Shown: positions 7,694 through 11,713 of the stretch, piece by piece
Layout: the number at the start of each line of letters is the position of its first letter
Numbering within the stretch: the stretch's first letter is position 1
Origin: Bacillota bacterium
GTDB taxonomy: Bacteria; Bacillota; Clostridia; Clostridiales; Clostridiaceae
Assembly (NCBI GenBank): GCA_023435985.1
Contig: JAEZKY010000310.1
Location: forward strand, 1 to 11,713
Length of the DNA: 11,713 nt
Reading direction: 5' to 3'
Notes under the pieces: generated by a model
The model's input: the letters and a program-made list of their open reading frames with translations, nothing else
What the model was told of the DNA's origin: nothing
Databases searched by the model: none
Translations under genes and position numbers: made by a program

Positions 7694-8287
7694 TTAATTA
7701 AACGAATTATTTTTAATTTCTTTTCTTATTCTGCTCAAAGATGCTGCTCTTATCCCTATATAAGATGCAATATATTTTAGTTCAACTCTGCTATGTAGCT
7801 TCGGATATTCTTTGCAAAATTCTATATATTGTTCTTTTGCATTCATCAAAGCTGAGTTCTTAGCTTTGTTTTCTAACTTTTTAACTATTCTTAAATAATA
7901 ATCAAAAATCAAAGATTTGAAGCTCTCATCTTTGTTCATAACTTTGTATACAAATTCGTATGGCAACTTAATGCATTCGCAATTCTCCAGACATTCGATT
8001 GTAAATGATGAAACCTTTGCTATCCATAAACCTTCAGAAGAAAAGACTTCATTCTCACTGCTAAAACATTTTGTAATATCATTTCCTTGTTCGTCAATGT
8101 AATAACCTCTAACTATGCCGCTGATAATAAAATAAAGATTTTCTGCTCTCATTCCTTCCAATAATACAATATGCTTTTCAGGAAATTCCACAAAAGAAGC
8201 TTCATTATTAATCATGTCAGCAATATTTTTACCTATTTTAATTCCAAGCCCCTCTTCCAAATACTTACTAGCATTAAACACTTTCAT
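7694..8287 (-). CDS. Crp/Fnr family transcriptional regulator
   Basis: This 197-residue protein (ATG start) has an N-terminal cyclic-nucleotide-binding-type beta-barrel (FPEKHIVLLEGMRAENLYFIISGIVRGYY is typical of its first half), a long linking helix, and a C-terminal Crp-type helix-turn-helix (ELKYIASYIGIRAASLSRIRKEI, about 169-191 from the far start). There are no Cys clusters of the Fnr iron-sulphur type, so it is not an oxygen sensor of that kind; the ligand is unknown. The length is slightly short but complete. The ATG at 8287 lies close behind AAGGGG; a TTG at 8299 has no ribosome site and a GTG at 8281 is possible. It sits between the GNAT remnant and the SDR gene, and may regulate itself and the SDR gene. 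Confidence 0.88.
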   Translation of the reverse strand: MKVFNASKYLEEGLGIKIGKNIADMINNEASFVEFPEKHIVLLEGMRAENLYFIISGIVRGYYIDEQGNDITKCFSSENEVFSSEGLWIAKVSSFTIECLENCECIKLPYEFVYKVMNKDESFKSLIFDYYLRIVKKLENKAKNSALMNAKEQYIEFCKEYPKLHSRVELKYIASYIGIRAASLSRIRKEIKNNSFN

Positions 8288-8303
8288 AAACCCCTTCAAT
8301 TCG

Positions 8304-8525
8304 CTAATTTTTATACCCTATAACATTCATAACCTCATTGTCATCTTCAACTACAAAAATTTCCTTCCACTTCATTTGATTTTCTCAATCTTCAAAAGTA
8401 TTATGTTCCCTAAATTTTTGCAAAACATCTTTTAAATGAGTTTTTACCATAACTTCATCATAATTTTTATTGATTATATTTATGATACTGTCAATATCTT
8501 CTTTGGTTATTCCTCTTACTTTCAT
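8304..8525 (-). pseudogene. Truncated GNAT-type N-acetyltransferase remnant with internal stop
   Basis: Reading the minus strand from the ATG at 8525 gives 46 codons (beginning MKVRGITKEDIDSIINIIN and containing NYDEVM), an in-frame TGA at 8385-8387, then ENQMKWKEIFVVEDD and VIG, ending at a TAG at 8304. The pattern of an N-terminal helix, then a strand with IFVVE.D.E..VIG, is typical of GNAT acetyltransferases. The acetyl-CoA binding motif A (RxxGxG/A) and everything after it are missing. The TGA is where TGG (Trp) would read naturally. A G-rich ribosome site (GGGGGC) and an extended -10 promoter remain. I infer a dead gene whose promoter now serves the Crp/Fnr gene. Confidence 0.7.
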
Positions 8526-8565
8526 ATTTTGCGCCCCCAATTTACATTTAATTGCATTTTTAATA

Positions 8566-8574
8566 ATTATATCA
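8566..8574 (-). promoter_or_regulatory. Extended -10 promoter for the GNAT remnant and Crp/Fnr gene
   Basis: The minus strand reads TGATATAAT about 40 nt upstream of the GNAT start. No strong -35 is visible. It is the best candidate promoter for the downstream Crp/Fnr gene. Confidence 0.5.
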
Positions 8575-8608
8575 TATTTTGCAAGCCACTATTGCTTTTA
8601 ATTAAAGG

Positions 8609-8664
8609 TTGGAATTCGTCTTATGTATAACTATATTTTATTTGTATATCCTTATTAACTCCTA
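8609..8664 (-). repeat. 56-bp direct repeat, copy 1 (copy 2 at 10169-10224)
   Basis: The two copies match at 46 of 56 positions in the same orientation, with an identical 18-bp core (TTTGTATATCCTTATTAA). On the minus strand copy 2 reads as protein ELIRIYKWNEVTHKTDSKEW; copy 1 reads ELIRIYK, then a stop, then NIVIHKTNSN in the same frame. Nearly all differences put A or T in copy 1 where copy 2 has G or C. Both are probably decayed pieces of one phage-like gene. Confidence 0.8.
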
Positions 8665-8734
8665 ACAACATACATTCTCTATGATGAACTAATCATTGAT
8701 TATCAGCTATATTATTACCTTCTGATATTATAAG

Positions 8735-8763
8735 TTGACATTATTATATCTCAAGCATATAAT
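8735..8763 (+). promoter_or_regulatory. padC promoter, full consensus sigma-A
   Basis: TTGACA at 8735-8740 and TATAAT at 8758-8763 are separated by exactly 17 bp, a perfect consensus. Transcription would start near 8770, which leaves an untranslated leader of about 78 nt before padC. Such a strong promoter needs repression, and operator-like dyads lie at the expected start site. Confidence 0.9.
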
Positions 8764-8767
8764 TTAT

Positions 8768-8797
8768 ATGTAAGTGTAAACATGTAAATACAGACAT
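8768..8797 (+). promoter_or_regulatory. Two overlapping PadR-type operators (ATGT-N8-ACAT)
   Basis: Two exact copies of the dyad ATGT-8N-ACAT, the pattern described for PadR repressors of phenolic acid decarboxylase genes, lie at 8768-8783 and 8782-8797. They share two bases, so their centres are 14 bp apart. They cover the predicted transcription start, where bound PadR would block RNA polymerase until a phenolic acid releases it. No padR gene is in the window. Confidence 0.8.
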
Positions 8798-8847
8798 GTT
8801 TATGGTTATATCTATTTATTTAAATATACATCTAGGAGTGATTTATA

Positions 8848-9348
8848 ATGAAAGAATTAAACGAATTTTTTGGAAGTCATTTTATTTATACTTACGAAAA
8901 TGGCTGGGAATATGAATTTTATATTAAAAATGAAGATACTCTCGATTATCGCATCCATAGTGGAATGGTAGCAGGACGCTGGGTCCGTGATCAAAAAGTA
9001 GATGTTGTAAAAATTGCAGATGGAGTCTATAAAGTTTCATGGACTGAACCAACTGGTACAGATGTTTCTCTAAACTTTATGCCAAATGATAAACGTATGC
9101 ATGGTGTTATTTTCTTCCCTAAATGGGTTCACGAACATCCTGAAATTACAGTTTGCTACCAAAATGACTTTATTGATTTAATGCAAGAATCTCGTTTAAA
9201 ATATGAGACTTATCCGAAGTATGTTGTTCCAGAGTTTGCCGACATCACTTATTTTAAAAATGAGGGAATAAACAATGAAAAAGTTATCTCTCAAGCACCT
9301 TATGAAGGTATGACAGATGATATTCGTTCTGGAAAATTAACTTTTTAA
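8848..9348 (+). CDS. padC: Phenolic acid decarboxylase (PadC)
   Basis: This 166-residue enzyme decarboxylates p-coumaric, ferulic and caffeic acid to 4-vinylphenols without a cofactor, detoxifying plant phenolic acids in the cytosol. It is very close to Bacillus PadC throughout, for example IHSGMVAGRWVRDQ, WTEPTGTDVSLNFMPN and FFPKWVHEHPEITVCYQND. Residues corresponding to the catalytic set of the Bacillus enzyme are present: Y14, Y16, R44 and E67. It is the only plus-strand gene in the window and faces away from the GNAT/Crp/SDR group. An AGGAG site precedes the ATG. It has its own consensus promoter, PadR-type operators and a hairpin after the stop. Its base composition is less AT-rich than that of its neighbours, and it is flanked by decayed mobile DNA, which fits acquisition by transfer. 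Confidence 0.97.
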   Translation: MKELNEFFGSHFIYTYENGWEYEFYIKNEDTLDYRIHSGMVAGRWVRDQKVDVVKIADGVYKVSWTEPTGTDVSLNFMPNDKRMHGVIFFPKWVHEHPEITVCYQNDFIDLMQESRLKYETYPKYVVPEFADITYFKNEGINNEKVISQAPYEGMTDDIRSGKLTF

Positions 9349-9373
9349 ATAAGTAAAATTATATATGCATAAA

Positions 9374-9417
9374 ATAAACAAAACGTTATTCTTAAATAAG
9401 GATAGCGTTTTGTTTAT
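9374..9417 (+). terminator. padC terminator
   Basis: The arms ATAAACAAAACGttat and gatagCGTTTTGTTTAT form a stem of at least 12 bp starting 26 nt after the padC stop. The 3' arm is itself T-rich (CGTTTTGTTTATATAG), though there is no long clean T-run. Confidence 0.7.
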
Positions 9418-9439
9418 ATAGATAGCGAACTATCTATAT
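9416..9439. other. 10-bp perfect hairpin with CGAA loop, next to the padC terminator
   Basis: The sequence ATATAGATAG-CGAA-CTATCTATAT forms a perfect 10-bp inverted repeat that directly abuts the padC terminator. There is no T-run after it on either strand. It may be a second stem of the terminator, a processing site or a protein-binding palindrome. Confidence 0.5.
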
Positions 9440-9544
9440 GATATGATTAATTCACAATAATTATTACTACGTATAAACTATTACACATTTTGTAAGTTAT
9501 GTATTCTCAAAATTTCACCTAATGAAAAATTTGCATTTAGTTGT

Positions 9545-9600
9545 AGGCTGTGTGGTGTCAGCCTTCTCAATAAAAAATCCTCCGAAATAGGAGGGGATTA
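9545..9600 (-). terminator. Hairpin with T-run, terminator for leftward transcription
   Basis: On the minus strand CCTCC-tatttc-GGAGG (9594-9579) is followed by ATTTTTTATTG, a good rho-independent terminator. A second small stem (AGGCTG/CAGCCT, 9545-9564) follows. It lies about 45 nt beyond the stop of the cell-wall-binding remnant and is probably that gene's original terminator. Confidence 0.7.
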
Positions 9601-9641
9601 AAACTATAATTTTATCTAGTTATCACTATGATTTATCTCCT

Positions 9642-9856
9642 TCAAAAGGTTCTCCAAAAATAGATTTTAAAGTTAGAAATTATTGTTTTATTTTCTTCAC
9701 GGTATTGAACAATTATTTTTCCCAATTTATATCCATCAGAATTAAAATAATACCACTTTCCATCAATTTCTTTCCGCCTTGCTGACAATCAACTTCCATC
9801 TGCATTCCACTATCCATTACCATTCTGCACTTACTCCTGTTGGATTTAATTCTACT
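9642..9856 (-). pseudogene. Remnant of a protein with cell-wall-binding (choline-binding-type) repeats
   Basis: In one minus-strand frame the DNA reads VELNPTGVSAEW out of phase with, and then in-phase pieces NGNG-stop-WNADGS-stop-LSARR followed by KEIDGKWYYFNSDGYKLGK and a tail ending at a TGA at 9642. The stretch EIDGKWYYFNSDG is the classic unit of cell-wall/choline-binding repeats in clostridial and phage lysins and autolysins. Two in-frame stops, at positions where Trp would normally stand, show it is broken. Only the last one or two repeats are left. Given the capsid-like remnant nearby it may have been a phage endolysin, but a host autolysin is possible. Confidence 0.65.
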
Positions 9857-9859
9857 ATA

Positions 9860-10040
9860 TAGAATTATGTCATACTTTTTTTAGTACTACTTTTATTATT
9901 CATTTCAGCAACTACACATATAAAAAATCAAAATTATTTCCACACTTAAACTAACTTATCCCTCTCCTATATGCTTTTAAATGTTCTTTATATCTCTCGC
10001 TCTTATGATAACAGCAAGACTTATGGTCTTTTAGGCAACA
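9860..10040. other. Gene-free stretch with one short coding-like segment
   Basis: No intact gene is visible. On the minus strand, 9951-10040 stays open for 30 codons and reads CCLKDHKSCCYHKSERYKEH and then LKAYRRGIS-stop, which looks like the basic C terminus of a protein with a Cys/His cluster. It begins right after the terminator at 10046-10067 and has no start codon, so it may be a remnant or chance. A small dyad (AATTCTA/TAGAATT) lies at 9848-9866. Confidence 0.4.
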
Positions 10041-10067
10041 AAAAAGGTATATGGTTTTCCATATACC
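10041..10067 (-). terminator. Strong rho-independent terminator
   Basis: A perfect 9-bp stem GGTATATGG/CCATATACC with a 4-nt loop lies 11 nt after the stop of the short remnant at 10079-10165. On the minus strand it is followed by TTTTTTT. It marks the former end of a leftward transcription unit in the phage-like region. Confidence 0.8.
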
Positions 10068-10078
10068 CTTTTATAAAA

Positions 10079-10240
10079 TTAAGTTGTTGCAGTAACTAAA
10101 CTTATACCTTTTTCGTTTACTATTTCTAAATCACATCTTATATAAATTCTTAATACTTTTACCATTCTTTGGAATCCGTCTTGTGCGTAACCTCATTCCA
10201 TTTGTATATCCTTATTAATTCCTACGGTTGTATGGATATT
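10079..10240 (-). pseudogene. Decayed phage-like gene ends, including repeat copy 2
   Basis: Two minus-strand frames hold coding-like pieces. One reads ELIRIYKWNEVTHKTDSKEW and a stop (overlapping repeat copy 2). The other reads GYAQDGFQRMVKVLRIYIRC, continuing to VNEKGISLVTATT and a TAA at 10079, just before a terminator. The pieces are adjacent to the capsid-like remnant and in the same direction, so they probably derive from the same phage cluster. I cannot assign a product; the first resembles a head-tail adaptor type of protein only loosely. Confidence 0.45.
10169..10224 (-). repeat. 56-bp direct repeat, copy 2 (copy 1 at 8609-8664)
   Basis: This copy is in the same orientation as copy 1 and exactly 1560 bp away, with 46 of 56 bases identical. 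It keeps an open frame where copy 1 has a stop, so it is closer to the ancestral sequence. The pair brackets padC and the cell-wall-binding remnant. Confidence 0.8.
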
Positions 10241-10257
10241 AGTCCTCTTAGTTGCCC

Positions 10258-10416
10258 CTATGCCCTTAATAAATCAACGTTGCCAGTATGAGCGATTTTA
10301 TTTATATTTTCATGTGCTGTAATACCTTTGATTTCCACTCCAGTTCCATATAATAAATTCTTATCCAATGCAACGGCTATAGCTTTTGAATAAGCATTCA
10401 TTAATACCAATGCTTT
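10258..10416 (-). pseudogene. Fragment of an HK97-type phage major capsid protein
   Basis: A 52-codon open stretch on the minus strand reads KALVLMNAYSKAIAVALDKN, then LLYGTGVEIKGITAHENINK, then IAHTGNVDLLRA and a TAG. The motif of a helix with IAxALDK followed by LYGTG and then KGI is characteristic of HK97-fold major capsid proteins, whose loop usually reads GTGxxxPxGI. A TGA lies directly upstream in frame and there is no start codon, so this is an internal fragment of a gene of normally 300-400 codons. It indicates a past prophage in this inter-rRNA region. Confidence 0.6.
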
Positions 10417-10511
10417 TCACCTTTCAGTACACTGCTTTTCAGTTAGTGTAAGTTTACAGTATCAATACTTTAGGTAAAAAGTGTAAAAATTTTCATACAG
10501 TATAAAATAAA

Positions 10512-10549
10512 AATGCCAACGATTTAACTTTCTCTAAACTGTTGGCATT
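10512..10549 (-). terminator. Terminator downstream of the tRNA fragment
   Basis: The arms AATGCCAAC/GTTGGCATT, with a further ATTTA/TAAAC-type extension, form a stem. On the minus strand it is followed by TTTTATTTTATAC. It begins 12 nt after the CCA end of the tRNA fragment, where a tRNA gene's own terminator is expected. Confidence 0.8.
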
Positions 10550-10560
10550 ACTACACTTAT

Positions 10561-10593
10561 GGTGCACTTGGTGAGATTCGAACTCACGACTTC
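10561..10593 (-). tRNA. tRNA 3' fragment (T-arm, acceptor strand and CCA), likely att scar
   Basis: The minus strand reads GTGAG-TTCGAAT-CTCAC (a perfect 5-bp T-stem with a TTCGAAT loop), then CAAGTGC-A-CCA, i.e. the 3' acceptor strand, discriminator and CCA. The 5' half, D-arm and anticodon arm are missing: upstream sequence does not fold into a tRNA. The matching 5' acceptor strand would be GCACTTG. A 3' tRNA end without its 5' part is the usual trace of integrase-mediated insertion at a tRNA gene. The amino acid cannot be assigned because the anticodon is absent. Confidence 0.75.
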
Positions 10594-11310
10594 TTAAAAA
10601 ATATAAGTTGGTACTTTTTACTATTAAGTAGTCACAAATGGCTCAAATACGTTTTTTAATATATTCCATATTATTAAATATTATTGTCCAATTTTATTGA
10701 ATAAGGGGCAAAAATAGGGCAAATTCAAATTATATTTTCCTTAAATACTATTATCTCCTTGAGTAGTTTTTTAACATAAAATAGATTTACAAGCTGAAAC
10801 TTAGTTCAATTTTGCAAGCAATATCTGAAAAATCTCTTCATTAATAACATTCTTCCTAAAACTTTACCCTATTATAAAATAATCCTTACTAGTTCTTCGC
10901 CCCATGTTCGCCTAATATCCACCACCTTTATGATTCAGCTTATCTACTTGGTATTTTTCTATCTGTTACTCTATACCTTTCTCACTCTCTCTTATCTGAT
11001 AGACTATCACTTTTAGTCTATCTACTCGGTACCTTTTTTGCTTTTACTCAGTATTTTATTCAAAAACTATTGAAAATTATATATTTTTTAATTTCAAAAT
11101 ATTGATTCAGATTATTTATACAACAATGCTACTTTCTTTAATCGCTACGACCACTCTCTATAGCTAAATCTATTTCTTTACTTACTTTTATATGAGCTCT
11201 TGTGTCTTCTTGCCTTATTCCATCAATATTTCTATTTTAACATTAGAAACAATTTTATTCACAATTTTGTCCTTATTATATATACTTATCAACAGCAAAC
11301 TTTATTATTT
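10594..11310. other. Decayed region without intact genes
   Basis: No intact gene is visible on either strand. Two short minus-strand stretches look like former coding DNA. One, 10801-10905, has an ATG and reads MGRRTSKDYFIIG, then a TAA, then SFRKNVINEEIFQILLAKLN and a stop. The other, 11138-11236, reads NRNIDGIRQEDTRAHIKVSK and then EIDLAIESGRSD and a stop. I recognise neither. A spaced repeat GGGCAAAA/GGGCAAAT lies at about 10706-10725 close to the tRNA fragment, and a hairpin (GATAGACT/AGTCTATC) at 10998-11022. The position next to the tRNA scar suggests leftover integrated-element DNA. Confidence 0.5.
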
Positions 11311-11469
11311 GTTGATATTATAATTTATAATAAATAAAAATATATAAAACTTAGTATTTTTAGCCCGTATAAACCAAACCTACCAAGTCTTTCAGTAACA
11401 AATAAATACTATATGAATGTCACTTAGGACCCATCATAAATTTATTTGTTATAAATTATAATTCATAAC
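11311..11469. repeat. MITE-like element with long terminal inverted repeats
   Basis: The 22-bp arms at 11317-11338 and 11441-11462 are complementary at 21 of 22 positions, separated by 102 bp; the similarity runs a few bases further outward with one gap. A third copy of the inner half (AACAAATAAA, 11397-11406) can pair with the right arm in an alternative hairpin. It has no coding capacity. The size and layout fit a small non-autonomous mobile element or a large structured RNA. The arms are very AT-rich, which lowers the weight of the match. Confidence 0.5.
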
Positions 11470-11534
11470 TTTAAGATTAAAATTCCTAATCTATTGGTTA
11501 TGAGTCAATTGCTTTAATCAACTCTACAAAAAAT

Positions 11535-11580
11535 CAAAAAAAATACCTCAAATGATTTTAATAATCACTTTGAGATATCC
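11535..11580 (-). terminator. rRNA operon terminator after 5S
   Basis: On the minus strand, ATATCTCAAAGTGATT pairs with AATCATTTGAGGTATT across a short loop and is followed by TTTTTTTT. It starts about 10 nt beyond the 5S 3' end, which means no tRNA genes follow the 5S in this operon's transcript. Confidence 0.9.
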
Positions 11581-11589
11581 TTTTTACTT

Positions 11590-11707
11590 ACCTCGCAACG
11601 TCCTACTCTGCCACACAGTCTCCCATGCAGTACCATCGGCGCTATAGACCTTAACTTTCCTGTTCGGAATGGGAAGGAGTGTTACCTCTATGCCATCATC
11701 ACGAGAT
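11590..11707 (-). rRNA. rrf: 5S ribosomal RNA
   Basis: The reverse complement is a complete clostridial-type 5S rRNA, with the conserved segments GATGGCATAGAGG, CACTCCTTCCCATTCCGAAC and GTACTGCATGGGAGACTG. The length is about 117 nt; the ends are set by analogy and may be off by a few bases. It is the last gene of an rRNA operon whose 23S and 16S genes would lie beyond the right edge. Confidence 0.97.
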
Positions 11708-11713
11708 CTATTC

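Noticed and set aside
8214..8630. Two plus-strand open frames over the GNAT remnant and the start of the Crp/Fnr gene
   Set aside because: They encode Phe/Ile/Asn-rich sequences typical of the complement of AT-rich coding DNA. The minus-strand reading gives recognisable GNAT and Crp/Fnr motifs.
8526..8847. padR gene between the GNAT remnant and padC
   Set aside because: No open frame with a PadR-like winged helix is present in these ~320 bases; they hold a repeat copy, the GNAT-side promoter and the padC promoter with operators.
9540..9600. Riboswitch upstream of a gene
   Set aside because: The paired stems look structured, but no gene follows on either strand within reach; the T-run placement fits a terminator.
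10594..10640. Complete tRNA upstream of the T-arm at 10561-10593
   Set aside because: No anticodon arm, D-arm or complementary 5' acceptor strand (GCACTTG) can be found at the proper distance; only the 3' part exists.
10920..11045. Possible CRISPR-like or tandem repeats (TCTATCTACTCGGTACC and similar)
   Set aside because: Two or three loosely similar T/C-rich stretches without constant repeat length or spacing; no cas genes nearby.

Overview
The window looks like a stretch of a low-GC Clostridium-type (Firmicutes) chromosome. The base composition is strongly AT-rich, the ribosome binding sites are of the AGGAGG type, and both rRNA fragments match clostridial rRNA. It lies between two ribosomal RNA operons on the minus strand. 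A complete 5S gene with its terminator sits at the right edge (end of one operon), and the first ~58 bases of a 16S gene with its leader and promoters sit at the left edge (start of the next).

Reading along the minus strand from right to left: 5S rRNA and its terminator; about 2 kb of decayed DNA (9.4-11.5 kb) holding a ~160-bp inverted-repeat element, a 3' tRNA fragment with its terminator, and degraded pieces that read as a phage capsid gene and a cell-wall-binding-repeat protein; padC, the only plus-strand gene, with a consensus promoter and two PadR-type operators; a truncated GNAT acetyltransferase pseudogene followed by a Crp/Fnr-type regulator and a short-chain dehydrogenase; a five-gene operon; a secreted M13 zinc peptidase; and the 16S promoter region.

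The most interesting part is the five-gene operon at 2721-6779. It encodes two unrecognised proteins, a small Gly/Ser/Asp-rich lipoprotein, a large protein made of two tandem glutathionylspermidine-synthase-like (YgiC/YjfC-type) ATP-grasp units, and a DUF350 membrane protein. ATP-grasp amidoligases of this type, DUF350 proteins and small lipoproteins also occur together in enterobacteria (yjfIJKLMC, ygiBC). This looks like a compact clostridial version with a duplicated ligase and two unfamiliar partners. It may make a peptide- or amine-type modification at the cell envelope; the substrate cannot be read from the sequence.

padC is a self-contained phenolic acid stress module (decarboxylation of p-coumaric and ferulic acid). 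Its promoter and operators are clear, but no padR gene lies in the window. It is flanked by two direct copies of a 56-bp sequence, one of them inside the phage-like remnant. This suggests the padC segment entered, or was rearranged, together with mobile DNA.
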